Source: VRUE01 sp963715625
GTDB taxonomy: Bacteria > Actinomycetota > Thermoleophilia > Solirubrobacterales > 70-9
DNA: 64,000 nt
Assembly (NCBI GenBank): GCA_963715625.1
Contig: OY970260.1
Span: forward strand, 1,116,001-1,180,000
Reading direction: 5' to 3'
Made by a program: the position numbers and the translations under genes. Below are positions 56,200 to 64,000 of this stretch, in pieces. The notes below the pieces were generated by a model. It made no database searches. It was given only the letters and a program-made list of their open reading frames with translations, and was not told the origin of the DNA. Numbering within the stretch: the stretch's first letter is position 1; every line of letters begins with the position of its first letter.

Positions 56200-57213
56200 T
56201 CACGGCGCGTCCACCATCTCGGCGGCGACCTCGGTCTCCCCCTCCTCGCCCCCGGCGCCCTCGAGCGAGCGGCCGGTCTTGGCCAGGAAGACGTCGTCGA
56301 GCGAGGGGGCGTGCAGTTGCAGGCGCTCGATCGCGATTCCCTCGGAGTCGAGCGCGCGGACGACCTCGGCGAGCTGGGACTCGCCGCCCTCCAGCCGCGC
56401 TGCGGCCCCCAGCGGCGAGCCGCCGGCGCTCGCCCCGAAACGGGTCAGCACCGCGGCCAGGCGCTCGCGCTCGGCCGGGTCGCGCGGCACGGCTTCGACC
56501 GTGGGCCGGCCGATCTCGGCCTTCAGCTCGGCCGGCGTGCCCTCGGCGACGATCTGGCCGTGGTCGATGATCCCGACCCGGCCGGCGAGCGCGTCGGCCT
56601 CCTCCAGGTACTGCGTCGTGAGGAAGACGGTGACTCCCTCCTCGGCGGCGAGCCGGCCGACCTCGTCCCAGAGCGCCGTGCGGCTCTGGATGTCCAGTCC
56701 CGTCGTCGGCTCGTCGAGGAAGAGGATGCTGGGACGGTGCGCCAGCGCCAGCGCCAGGTCGAGCCGCCGTTTCATCCCGCCCGAGTAGCCGCCCACCCTG
56801 CGGCCGGCCGCCTGTGAGAGGCCCACCCGCTCCAGCAGCTCCTGCCCGCGCTCGGCGCGCTCGGCCTTGGAGAGGCCGTGCAGGGCGGTCTGCAGGCGAA
56901 TGTGCTCGCGCCCCGTCAGCAGCGGATCGAGCGCCGCCTCTTGCAGGGCGGCCCCGATCGAGGCCCGCACCAGCGGCCCCTCGGCGACGATGTCGTAGCC
57001 GGCGACTCGGGCGGTGCCGGCGGTCGGCGGCAACAGCGTGGTCAGCATCAGCACCGTCGTCGACTTGCCGGCGCCGTTGGGGCCGAGGAAGCCGTAGATC
57101 TCACCGGCCTGCACCCGCAGGTCGATCCCGTCGACGGCCCGCGGCCCGTTCTTGAACTCGCGCACGAGCCCCTCGACCTCGATGCCCATGCCCTCTCGCC
57201 GCTCCGTCGCCAT
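56200..57213 (-). CDS. ABC exporter ATPase (DrrA-like)
   Basis: A 337-residue ATPase with Walker A FLGPNGAGKSTT near residue 42, Q-loop QEAALDPLLTG, signature GGYSGGMKRRLDLA near residue 141, Walker B ILFLDEPTTGLD and the H-loop region FLTTQYLEEADAL. The C-terminal 100 residues match the DrrA extension (LQLHAPSLDDVFLAKTGRSL). ATG 57213 or, equally likely, ATG 57189. It drives the two permeases downstream, from which it is separated by 67 bases. Confidence 0.92.
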   Translation of the reverse strand: MATERREGMGIEVEGLVREFKNGPRAVDGIDLRVQAGEIYGFLGPNGAGKSTTVLMLTTLLPPTAGTARVAGYDIVAEGPLVRASIGAALQEAALDPLLTGREHIRLQTALHGLSKAERAERGQELLERVGLSQAAGRRVGGYSGGMKRRLDLALALAHRPSILFLDEPTTGLDIQSRTALWDEVGRLAAEEGVTVFLTTQYLEEADALAGRVGIIDHGQIVAEGTPAELKAEIGRPTVEAVPRDPAERERLAAVLTRFGASAGGSPLGAAARLEGGESQLAEVVRALDSEGIAIERLQLHAPSLDDVFLAKTGRSLEGAGGEEGETEVAAEMVDAP

Positions 57214-57253
57214 CGCCCCGGCAGGCTAGCCCTCCTTTTCATAGGATCGGCCG

Positions 57254-57700
57254 GTGAAGCCCGTGACCGTCTCAGTCACCGTGCCGCAGCCGGCCGAGCA
57301 GGTCTACGACTTCCTCGCCGTGCTCGCCAACCACGAGGCCTTCCTCGATCACTTCCTCGTCAACTGGAAGTTCTCGGGGCCGGCGCGCGGGGTCGGGGCC
57401 AAGGCCGAGGCGCGGGCGAGCGCGCCGATGTCGCAGGACTGGACCGAGTTCGAGCTGGTCGAGGCAGAGCGCCCGAGGCGAATCGTCGAGGAAGGGGTCG
57501 GGCTGAAGGGCAAGCGACGGACCCGCGGCACCTACCGGCTCGAGCCGCTGCCCGACGGTGGAACCAGGGTCTCCTTCGAACTCGCCTGGCTCGAGGCCGC
57601 CCGGGCCGAACGCCTCGTCCCGCCGCTGACTCGCGCCTTCATCCGCCGGCCCAACGCCAAAGCGATGCGGCGCCTCGCCCGGCAGTTGAAGCCCAGCTGA
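57254..57700 (+). CDS. SRPBCC (START-like) protein
   Basis: A 148-residue helix-grip protein: VTVSVTVPQPAEQVYDFLAV at the start, FLVNWKFSGPARGVGAKAEA and RTRGTYRLEPLPDGGTRVSF later. Such proteins bind lipids or polyketides or act as cyclases. The ligand is unknown. It is divergent from the ABC exporter with a 40-base gap, so the two may share regulation. Confidence 0.8.
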   Translation: MKPVTVSVTVPQPAEQVYDFLAVLANHEAFLDHFLVNWKFSGPARGVGAKAEARASAPMSQDWTEFELVEAERPRRIVEEGVGLKGKRRTRGTYRLEPLPDGGTRVSFELAWLEAARAERLVPPLTRAFIRRPNAKAMRRLARQLKPS

Positions 57701-57707
57701 GCTCGGC

Positions 57708-58322
57708 TCAGGCCGCGATCGTGCCCGGCGCCCGGAAGAGGTGGGCGGAGGGGATGCCGATGACCTCGCCTTCGAAGCGCTTCTCGTGACCGTAGACGAC
57801 CCATGTGGTGTCGATTTCGCCGATGTCGAGGTCGAGGCGCAGATCGTCGGCATGCTCCTCGAAGTGCTCCATGTGCGTGAGCCCCGAGTCGTAATCGCCA
57901 CGGAGCAGGCCTTCCCCCACGATCGGCTTCGAGGCGACGTCGACGATCTCCTCCCACTGGGAGAGGTCGACGTAGCCCTTGGTCGCGGGGACGATTCCCA
58001 GCGAGCGCGGCCTCTCGACGTCGCGGCGGCTGAGCAGGACCAGGTGCTTGGTCGGGTAGATGAAGGTGTCTACGACGAAGATCTCGGTCCAGTGCTTCTC
58101 GGTTATCTCGTGCACCTTGGGGTGGGCGCTGCACTGGACGAGGAAGGAGCTGGGCGTCTCGCGGACCATCTCCAGGCCGACGAAGAAGTCGGTGATCAGC
58201 TCGATCCCGTAGTCCTCGACCCCCTGGAAGCGCATGTAGTCCCGGACCGCCCGCTCGTGGCAGGTGCCCTCGGGGCCGAGGGTGACGATCGTGACTCCGT
58301 CGCTTGCCGTGCTCGCCTCCAT
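57708..58322 (-). CDS. Prephenate dehydratase-family protein, BacA-like
   Basis: A 204-residue protein starting VTIVTLGPEGTCHERAVRDY, which resembles the prephenate-binding fold and especially BacA, the prephenate decarboxylase of bacilysin synthesis. It lacks the ACT domain and the clear TRF motif of the true PheA at 10524. No other bacilysin or anticapsin genes are adjacent. It might decarboxylate prephenate or a related acid, or have only kept the fold. ATG at 58322 is chosen because upstream sequence includes non-coding-like DNA. Confidence 0.6.
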   Translation of the reverse strand: MEASTASDGVTIVTLGPEGTCHERAVRDYMRFQGVEDYGIELITDFFVGLEMVRETPSSFLVQCSAHPKVHEITEKHWTEIFVVDTFIYPTKHLVLLSRRDVERPRSLGIVPATKGYVDLSQWEEIVDVASKPIVGEGLLRGDYDSGLTHMEHFEEHADDLRLDLDIGEIDTTWVVYGHEKRFEGEVIGIPSAHLFRAPGTIAA

Positions 58323-58411
58323 CCGGCCAGCAAGGCTAGGCGACCAGACAGGAAAGATCAAGCAAATGCCGGGAACGATTGGGTGACGGAGCGGGGTTAA
58401 GGCGCCGGCGG

Positions 58412-58456
58412 GGTGCAACGCTTTGTTCATCCCATAGAGCCGCAACGCGTTGCACC
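58412..58456. repeat. Palindromic repeat family C, copy 3
   Basis: GGTGCAACGC (58412-58421) is perfectly complementary to GCGTTGCACC (58447-58456), with partial pairing inside. It sits between two minus-strand genes read in the same direction, in the 150-base gap 58323-58472. Confidence 0.7.
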
Positions 58457-58472
58457 TGACGGCTGTGCGGGC

Positions 58473-59339
58473 TCAGCCGGCGAAGAACGCCCGGGCGCGC
58501 TCGGCAACCAGCTCCGGGCGCTCGTCGGCGATGAAGTGGCCGCAACCGGGGACGAGCTCGATCTCCATGTCGTCAACGTGGGGCTCGTAGCCGGCCAGGA
58601 GGTCGGTGTGGATCGCGGCGTCGTCGGTGCCGAAGAGCATCCGCGTCGGCACCGTCAGCCGCTCGTCGGCGTAGCGGCCGCGCAGCACCGGCAGCAGCTC
58701 GCGCAGGTTGAAGACCCGGTACATCTGCACCGCGGCCCTTGCCCGGGACGGCTCGGCCAGGTTGTCGGCGAAGATCGAGAGCGTCCGCTCGTCCCAGAAG
58801 CGGGGGTCGGCGCCGCCGGCGCGCAGGGCGGCCCGCACGAACCGCTTGCGCCGGTGCGCGAGGTACCCGATCCCGGGCGCGAGGACGAACGCCTGGTAGA
58901 GCAGGCGCCAGGAGTGGGGCAGCGCCTTGCGCATCTGGATCCAGGGGTGGGGGATGTTCAGCGCCAGGTACCGCTCGAAGCGCTCGGGCGCGCGCAGGCA
59001 GAGCAGGAAGCCGACCCAGCCGCCCCAGTCGTGGCCGACCAGCTTCACCCGCCCCAGCCCCAGCTCGTCGAGGACGGCGAGCACGTCGCTGGCCAGGTTC
59101 TCCTTCTCGTAGCCGCGGCGCGGCGCGTCGGACCAGCCGAAGCCGCGCAGGTCCATCGCCAGCACGCGGTGGCGGTCGGCCAGCGCCGGCATCAGGTTGC
59201 GCCACTCGTACCAGTGCTGCGGCCAGCCGTGCAGCAGCAGCACCGGGTCCTCCCCCGAGCCGGCTTCGGCGACGTGGAACCGCAGCCCCCGCGCCTCGAC
59301 CCAGCGGTGCGTGACGCCCTCGACTCTCGGCAGCTCCAT
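58473..59339 (-). CDS. Epoxide hydrolase-like alpha/beta hydrolase
   Basis: A 288-residue protein with HGWPQHWYEWRNLMPALADR near residue 38, nucleophile elbow VGHDWGGWVGF with Asp near residue 103, and a late His in VPGCGHFIADERPELV near residue 264. Asp in the elbow and the HGWP motif place it with epoxide hydrolases or haloalkane dehalogenases and not esterases. It is 24 bases from the SDR gene upstream and may form an operon with it. Confidence 0.87.
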   Translation of the reverse strand: MELPRVEGVTHRWVEARGLRFHVAEAGSGEDPVLLLHGWPQHWYEWRNLMPALADRHRVLAMDLRGFGWSDAPRRGYEKENLASDVLAVLDELGLGRVKLVGHDWGGWVGFLLCLRAPERFERYLALNIPHPWIQMRKALPHSWRLLYQAFVLAPGIGYLAHRRKRFVRAALRAGGADPRFWDERTLSIFADNLAEPSRARAAVQMYRVFNLRELLPVLRGRYADERLTVPTRMLFGTDDAAIHTDLLAGYEPHVDDMEIELVPGCGHFIADERPELVAERARAFFAG

Positions 59340-59363
59340 GTCAGGGCTCCGGGTCGCGCCCGC

Positions 59364-60380
59364 CTAGGCAGCAGCCAGGCTCCGCGCGCACTCGACGAAC
59401 ATCTCCTCCGCCGGGCGGGGGGACCAGCCGAGCCGCGCTTCGCTCTTCTCGCTCGAGTACTCGTACTTCACTCCCAGCTGGTTGAGGATCGAGCGGATGC
59501 CGGGGTCGAAGACGCCCGCGGCGCGTACGAGCAGGTCGGGGAGGCTGCGCTTCGGCACCTTGGCCGCCGCCTCGCCGAGGCGGTCGCGCAGCACCGCGGC
59601 AACTTCGGACATCCAGAAGAACGCCCCGGCGGCGATGAAGCGCTCGCCGCCCGCGTCCGGCGCCGTCATCGCTCGCAGGTGCAGGTCGGCGACGTCGCGC
59701 ACGTCGACGAAGCTGAAGCCGATCCGGGGAATGCCCGGCATCCCGTTCAGCAGCCGTTGGATCGCCTGCAGCGAGAACGAGCGCTCGTCGCTGAGGACCG
59801 GGCCGAGGATCGCGGACGGGTTGACGACGGCGAGCCGGTCGGTGGCGCCCGCCTCGGCCATGAAGCCCCACGCCGCGCGCTCGGCGATCGTCTTCGAGCG
59901 CACGTAGGGCGAGAGGCCCGGCTTGTCGGGGTCGGTCCAGTCCTCCTCGGTGAGCGGCCCGCTCCCGGGCCGGGCGACGCCGGCGATCGCGGCCACCGAG
60001 GAGGTGAGGACGACCCGCCCGACCCCGGCGTCCAGCGAGGCCCGCAGCACCCGCAGCGTGCCCTCGCGGGCGGGCACGATCAGCTCGTCGGGATCCTTCG
60101 GCTGCACCGGCGGGAACGGCGAGGCGACGTGCAGGACGCTGTCGCAGCCCTCGGCCGCCTGCGCCCAGCCGGCGTCGCCGGTGAGGTCGGCGGCGCACAC
60201 CGAGAGCCGCTCGCCGGCGTCGGCCTGCGAGGCAGCCGCGGCGCGCACCTCCGACTCGCGCCCGAGGTCCCGCACCGTCGTCCGCACCCGGTGGCCGCGG
60301 CGCAGCAGCTCGGCCACGCACCAGCCGCCGAGGAAGCCCGAGCCTCCGGTGACCAGGACCGTCTGCGGCTGCTCCGTCAC
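59364..60380 (-). CDS. NAD(P)-dependent epimerase/dihydroflavonol reductase-like SDR
   Basis: A 338-residue extended SDR: VLVTGGSGFLGGWCVAELLR binds NAD(P), DSVLHVASPFP and RVVLTSSVAAIAG follow, and the catalytic YxxxK is in YVRSKTIAERAAW near residue 163. FSFVDVRDVADLHLRAM near residue 210 is typical of dihydroflavonol-4-reductase-like enzymes. GTG at 60380 fits the N-terminus, although no Shine-Dalgarno is seen. The substrate is unknown. Confidence 0.88.
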   Translation of the reverse strand: MTEQPQTVLVTGGSGFLGGWCVAELLRRGHRVRTTVRDLGRESEVRAAAASQADAGERLSVCAADLTGDAGWAQAAEGCDSVLHVASPFPPVQPKDPDELIVPAREGTLRVLRASLDAGVGRVVLTSSVAAIAGVARPGSGPLTEEDWTDPDKPGLSPYVRSKTIAERAAWGFMAEAGATDRLAVVNPSAILGPVLSDERSFSLQAIQRLLNGMPGIPRIGFSFVDVRDVADLHLRAMTAPDAGGERFIAAGAFFWMSEVAAVLRDRLGEAAAKVPKRSLPDLLVRAAGVFDPGIRSILNQLGVKYEYSSEKSEARLGWSPRPAEEMFVECARSLAAA

Positions 60381-60428
60381 GGGTGGAGCGTAACCGGCGG
60401 CTTCACGGCGAATGAATAAGGCGTTGTT

Positions 60429-61205
60429 ATGGTCGCGGCCGTGACACGGCCCCGCGTCGACTACGAGCGGCATGGGCTGACGTACGCCCGCCACCGCCGG
60501 CCCGACCCGCGGATCGAGGCCCGAATCCACGCGGCCCTCGGCGACGCGCGCACGGTGCTCAACGTGGGTGCGGGGAGCGGCTCCTACGAGCCCACCGACC
60601 GCGAGGTGCTGGCGGTCGAGCCGAGCGCGACGATGCGGGCGCAGCGGCCCGCGGGTGCCGCGCCGGCGGTCGATGCCCGTGCCGAGGCGCTCCCCTTCGA
60701 GGACGACAGCTTCGATGCCGCGATGGCCTGCGTCACGATCCATCACTGGCAACCGCCCGAGGCCGGCCTCGCCGAGCTGCGCCGGGTCGCCCGCGGCCCG
60801 GTCGTGGTCTTCACCTTCGACCTCGGCCGCCTGCCCGCCTGGCAGCTGGAGCACCTCGCCGAGGGCCTCGAGCTGGAGCGCCCCCGCTTCCCCGCGATCG
60901 CCGAGGTCGAGCGCGCCCTCGGCGCCCGCACCCGGGTCGAGCGAATCCCCACTCCCGCCGACTGCGCCGACGGCTTCTTCGAGGCCTTCTGGTCGCGGCC
61001 CGAGGCCCTCCTCGACCCCGCCATCCGCGCCTCGCAGTCGATGTGGGCCCTGCTCGACCCGGACGTCGAGGACCGCATCGTCGAGCGCCTCGCCGAGGCC
61101 CTCAGCTCCGGCGCCTGGGACGCCGAGCACGGCCACCTGCGCGGGCAGGAGAGCCTCGACGGCTCGCTGCGGCTGGTGGTTTCCGAGGCGGGGCCCGAGC
61201 TCTAA
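60429..61205 (+). CDS. Class I SAM-dependent methyltransferase
   Basis: A 258-residue methyltransferase: motif I VLNVGAGSGSYEP near residue 43, ARAEALPFEDDSFDAAMACV with the DDSFD acidic motif, and a following HHWQPPEAGLAELRRVARG. It belongs to the UbiE/Methyltransf_11 group, acting on a small molecule. The ATG at 60429 is followed by an in-frame GTG at 60441 that might be used. It stands divergent from the SDR gene. Confidence 0.87.
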   Translation: MVAAVTRPRVDYERHGLTYARHRRPDPRIEARIHAALGDARTVLNVGAGSGSYEPTDREVLAVEPSATMRAQRPAGAAPAVDARAEALPFEDDSFDAAMACVTIHHWQPPEAGLAELRRVARGPVVVFTFDLGRLPAWQLEHLAEGLELERPRFPAIAEVERALGARTRVERIPTPADCADGFFEAFWSRPEALLDPAIRASQSMWALLDPDVEDRIVERLAEALSSGAWDAEHGHLRGQESLDGSLRLVVSEAGPEL

Positions 61206-61209
61206 GGTC

Positions 61210-62376
61210 CTAGGGCCCTCCGGCCACCTCTTCGCACAGCTCGGGCAGGCCGATCGCCTCGGTGGAGGGGCCGAGCCTGTACCGCTCCTCGCCGGGATAG
61301 ACGACGAAGCTCCGCTCCGGCTCGATGTCGGACAGGGCGGAGCGCATCCCCCTTTCCAGCTTGGGAGCGAGGCTGCGCTTGATCTCGATCGCCCACTCGC
61401 GCCCGTCGCGCCAAGCAAGGATCAGGTCGACCTCGGCGCCGCCGCTGGTTCGATGGAAGCTCCCCTCTGCCCGCTCGCCGGCCACCGCGAGCAGGTTCTC
61501 GATCGCCATTCCCTCCCAGGTTGCGCCGGCGACCGGGTGTCCCAGCACAGCCTCCTTGTCGGCGAGACCGAGCAGGGCATGCACGAGGCCGCTGTCGCGG
61601 ACGTACACCTTCGGGGATCGAACCAGACGCTTGCCGACGTTCGCCAGTCGCGGCGGCAGGCGCCGGACCAGGAGCAGGTCGACCATCAGGTCGAGGTAGT
61701 GGGAGGCCGTCGCTCCGCTCACCCCCAGGCCGCGGGCGATCTGGGCCGCGTTGAGAAGGCCGCCCTGGCGATGGGCGAGCATCGTCCAGAACCGGCGCAG
61801 GGTCTCCGCTGGGATCCGCGGCCCGAGTTGAGGGATGTCGCGCTCCAGATAGGTGCGGATGAAGTCCTGCCGCCAGCGCAGGCTGGCCGCCTCTTCCGGG
61901 GCGAGGAAGCTCTCGGGGAAGCCGCCGCGCACCCAGAGCCGGTCGAGCTCGCTCCCGCCCACCTCGGTGACGTCGAACGGAGCCAGCTCGACGAACCCGA
62001 TGCGCCCGGCGAGCGTCTCTCCCGACTGGGCGAGGAGCTCGATCCCGGCCGAGCCGAGCAGGAGGAACCGGCCCGTCTCCCGCCCCTGCCGCCTGCCTTC
62101 GTCGATGACCCCCCGCAGCTCCTCGAACAATCCCGGAGCGCGGTGGATCTCGTCGAGGACGACCAACTCGCCGGCGTGGTCGGCGAAGTAGAGCGCCGGC
62201 TCGCTCAGGCGGTTGCGATCGGCCTCCGACTCGAGATCCAAGTAGGTGGAGGGGCGGTCCTCGGCAACTGCCAGCGCCAGCGTGGTCTTGCCCACCTGGC
62301 GCGGCCCGAGCAAGGCCACCGCGGGGGAATGGCGCAGGACCTCGACGAGCTCGGTCCCGATTCGGCGATCAATCAT
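61210..62376 (-). CDS. AAA ATPase with DUF4143 domain
   Basis: A 388-residue AAA_14/DUF4143 protein: Walker A LLGPRQVGKTTLAL near residue 22, Walker B ELVVLDEIHRAPGLFEEL near residue 69, sensor LLLGSAGIELL, a winged-helix segment (AAQIARGLGVSGATASHYLD) and the C-terminal nuclease-like KVYVRDSGLVHALLG with VDLILAWRDGREWAIEIK. The last part has a PD-(D/E)xK-like D...ExK pattern. The family is widespread and often horizontally acquired. The AT-rich promoter here agrees with that. Confidence 0.88.
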   Translation of the reverse strand: MIDRRIGTELVEVLRHSPAVALLGPRQVGKTTLALAVAEDRPSTYLDLESEADRNRLSEPALYFADHAGELVVLDEIHRAPGLFEELRGVIDEGRRQGRETGRFLLLGSAGIELLAQSGETLAGRIGFVELAPFDVTEVGGSELDRLWVRGGFPESFLAPEEAASLRWRQDFIRTYLERDIPQLGPRIPAETLRRFWTMLAHRQGGLLNAAQIARGLGVSGATASHYLDLMVDLLLVRRLPPRLANVGKRLVRSPKVYVRDSGLVHALLGLADKEAVLGHPVAGATWEGMAIENLLAVAGERAEGSFHRTSGGAEVDLILAWRDGREWAIEIKRSLAPKLERGMRSALSDIEPERSFVVYPGEERYRLGPSTEAIGLPELCEEVAGGP

Positions 62377-62383
62377 CCTTGCA

Positions 62384-62411
62384 ATTATAAAGTGCGACTA
62401 TAGATTTACAA
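62384..62411 (-). promoter_or_regulatory. Promoter of the DUF4143 ATPase gene
   Basis: On the minus strand TTGTAA (62406-62411) and a perfect TATAAT (62384-62389) are 16 bases apart, in a stretch far more AT-rich than the rest of the window. The transcript would begin at about 62377, immediately before the ATG at 62376, implying a leaderless mRNA. A short inverted repeat TTTAC/GTAAA overlaps the -35 region. Confidence 0.65.
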
Positions 62412-62461
62412 GGTAAATAGAAGGTTTGTTGCCTACGGCGCCAGGCTGCCCTGAGCTCTGC

Positions 62462-62890
62462 CTACTGGTTCTGCTCGGCCTGCGCCCGGATGCGGTCCTC
62501 CTGCTCGCGCAGCTCCGGCGTGAGCTCCTCGCCGAAGTCGTCAACCTCGAAGACCTGGCGGATCTCGATCTCGCCGGGCTCGTCGTGCGGGTTGGGGCAA
62601 CGCTTGATCCACTCGACCGCCTCCTCGAAGGAGTCGACCTGCATCAGCCAGTAGCCGGCGATCAGCTCCTTGGTCTCGGCGAAGGGACCGTCGGTAACGG
62701 TGCGCTCGCCGTCGCCGCCGAAGCTGACCCGGGCGCCTTTGGAGGAGGGGTGCAGCCCCTCGCCGGCCAGCATCACCCCGGCCTCGACCATCTCCTCGTT
62801 GAACTTTCCCATCGCGGCGAGCATCTCCTCGCTCGGCATCACGCCCGCCTCGGAGTCCTTGTTCGCCTTCACGATCGCCATCACTCTCAT
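62462..62890 (-). CDS. YCII-domain (DGPF) protein
   Basis: A 142-residue protein of the YCII/DGPF family: RVMAIVKANKDSEAGVMPSE at the start, the GERTVTDGPFAETKELIAGY signature near residue 62 and SFEEAVEWIKRCPN near residue 87. Members form ferredoxin-like dimers and often accompany ECF sigma factors. No sigma factor is next to it here. AAAGGG lies six bases before the ATG. Confidence 0.88.
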   Translation of the reverse strand: MRVMAIVKANKDSEAGVMPSEEMLAAMGKFNEEMVEAGVMLAGEGLHPSSKGARVSFGGDGERTVTDGPFAETKELIAGYWLMQVDSFEEAVEWIKRCPNPHDEPGEIEIRQVFEVDDFGEELTPELREQEDRIRAQAEQNQ

Positions 62891-62990
62891 CTTGGGCCCT
62901 TTCGGTCGTCTTACGGAAACTCGGTGTGCCCGATATTCTCGCCTCTACCCCTTTGACGAACGGGGAATGCCGAAATCGACATGTCCCGCG

Positions 62991-63317
62991 TCAGCGGGAA
63001 CCGTCCCCCGGCGTCTCCTCGTCAGCGGACTGACCGACCGCGTTGAAGTCGCGGTCGAGCTGAACGTCGGCCTGGCTGCCGTCCGGCGCCGTGACCTCGA
63101 CCTCGTAGTAGCTCTCCTCGTCGCCGGCCTCGGTGTCGGTGACTCTGCCGCCTCCGGTCTGCTCGAGCGCCGCGGCACTCGCCCGGTCCAGCGCCTGGCC
63201 CGAGATCGGCCGCTCCGAGCCGTCCTCGCCGCTGGTGGCAACGGCCACACCGGCACCGCCCGTCGCGAGGGCCAATACGGCTATCCCCGCTGCGATCATT
63301 TTGGTTCGCTTCTTCAC
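62991..63317 (-). CDS. Secreted PepSY-domain protein
   Basis: A 108-residue protein with a signal peptide (MIAAGIAVLALATGGAGVAV) and one PepSY-like domain: ISGQALDRASAAALEQTGGG and SYYEVEVTAPDGSQADVQLD, ending DRDFNAVG. The GTG at 63317 has a perfect AAGGAGG five bases upstream. PepSY proteins next to sensor kinases are common in Actinomycetota and may modulate them or be their targets. It lies 87 bases downstream of the kinase gene. Confidence 0.82.
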   Translation of the reverse strand: MKKRTKMIAAGIAVLALATGGAGVAVATSGEDGSERPISGQALDRASAAALEQTGGGRVTDTEAGDEESYYEVEVTAPDGSQADVQLDRDFNAVGQSADEETPGDGSR

Positions 63318-63404
63318 TTCGTCCTCCTTGGTTCGGGTTGCAGCGCCGTTTGTACGGGGGGCGGATGAAACGGCGATGAAACGGGCCGTGCGCGGCGGCC
63401 GGGA

Positions 63405-64000
63405 TCAGGCGGCGGGGACCGCGATCCAGACGTCCGCGCCGCCGCCGGGGTCGTTGGCGGCGCCTGGCCGCCCACCGTGAGCGCGGGCGATCGCCGCGAC
63501 TATCGCCAGGCCGAGCCCGCTGCCGCCACGGCCACGCGCCGCATCGGCGCGGCTGAAGCGCTCGAAGGCACGGGGGAGGAACTCGGGGGGGAAGCCGGCG
63601 CCGCGATCGCCGACGTGCAGCTCGACCATTCCGCCGCTCACCGCGGCCCAGAGCCGCACCTCCCCGTCGCCGTGGCGGAGGGCGTTGTCGACCATGCCGG
63701 TCAGCGCCTGCTCCAGGCGGATGCGATCGCCGTTGACCGCGAGCTCCCCGGCTGCGCCGACCGCGAGCAGCCGCCCGGATCCCGAGGCGCGCGCCTCGAA
63801 GCGCTTCGCCATCGCCGCGAACAGCGCCTCGACGCGAACCGGCTCTGCCGCCACCTCCAGGCCGCCCTCCCCGGAGCGAGCGACGACGAGCAGGTCGTCC
63901 GCGAGCTGGGCCAGGCGGTCCACCTCCTCCAAGCCGGATGCGATCGCCGCGCGCAGCTCGGCCTCGCCGCCGCCGTGCCTGAGGGCGAGCTCCAGCTCGG
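63405..64000 (-). CDS. Sensor histidine kinase, 3' part only
   Basis: The frame runs off the right edge; 197 codons are visible. Residues after the phosphoacceptor helix (LEEVDRLAQLADDLLVVAR) are followed by the ATPase domain: N-box LTGMVDNALRHGDGE, G1 HVGDRGAGFPPEFLPRAFER, F-box, and G2 GGSGLGLAIVAAIARAHGG, ending VWIAVPAA. The phosphorylated His and the sensor region lie outside the window, as does any response regulator. Confidence 0.9.
   Translation of the reverse strand, partial: ELELALRHGGGEAELRAAIASGLEEVDRLAQLADDLLVVARSGEGGLEVAAEPVRVEALFAAMAKRFEARASGSGRLLAVGAAGELAVNGDRIRLEQALTGMVDNALRHGDGEVRLWAAVSGGMVELHVGDRGAGFPPEFLPRAFERFSRADAARGRGGSGLGLAIVAAIARAHGGRPGAANDPGGGADVWIAVPAA

Overview
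The window is a high-GC chromosomal segment that opens at a canonical bacterial replication origin. Reading rightwards it carries rnpA and rpmH (minus strand), then dnaA, dnaN, recF, a DUF721 gene, gyrB and gyrA (plus strand). GC-rich codon use, frequent GTG/TTG starts, an actinobacterial-type parS site and the cluster fhaA-fhaB-pstP-rodA-pbpA-pknB point to Actinomycetota. The gene content (ddl directly after pknB, GyrB with a long insertion, LytR_C and DUF3105 proteins) is compatible with Thermoleophilia/Solirubrobacterales. That placement is inference, not proven here.

Layout. (1) 1-9.7 kb: origin and replication genes, with parS overlapping the rnpA stop codon and a short DnaA-box-like spacer between dnaA and dnaN. 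(2) 9.7-21.7 kb: an HNH nuclease, pheA and a membrane protein on the minus strand, then a nine-gene plus-strand run of a Ser/Thr kinase, FhaA, FhaB, PstP, RodA, PbpA, PknB (four PASTA repeats) and Ddl. This run couples peptidoglycan synthesis to Ser/Thr phosphorylation; many of its genes overlap by a few bases. (3) 21.7-29.8 kb: an accessory stretch with an ICMT-like methyltransferase, a membrane-linked peroxiredoxin, an alpha/beta hydrolase, an ArsR/VOC pair with a perfect 18-bp operator, a MazEF-like toxin-antitoxin pair beside a probable lipoprotein remnant, an RTX-repeat secreted protein, a discoidin-like kinase and an unrecognised membrane protein behind AT-rich DNA. (4) 29.8-49.5 kb: purM and metF interspersed with a surface-polysaccharide region: UppP, DedA, CapD/WbpM-type dehydratase, LytR_C protein, Wzy-like polymerase/ligase, Wzx-like flippase, three glycosyltransferases, a phosphoglycosyl transferase, two GNAT/FemAB-type proteins and a UDP-sugar dehydrogenase. 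(5) 47.4-54.4 kb: a group of TetR regulators including one polypeptide with two complete TetR units, followed by an MFS exporter. (6) 54.5-64 kb: a DrrAB-like ABC exporter, a BacA-like prephenate-family protein, an epoxide hydrolase, an SDR reductase, a methyltransferase, a DUF4143 ATPase, a YCII protein, and a PepSY protein next to a sensor kinase cut by the window edge.

Two features stand out. First, the DNA between genes, and sometimes inside them, is full of long palindromes. Several fall into repeat families whose copies keep base pairing even where the sequence differs, and an identical 84-bp unit is inserted twice, in frame, in the Wzy-like gene. Second, three genes (gyrA, a small membrane protein at 35.0-35.6 kb and the MFS exporter) each need a one-base correction, every time at a run of G or a G-rich spot. 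Since gyrA is essential, sequence error is the simplest explanation.
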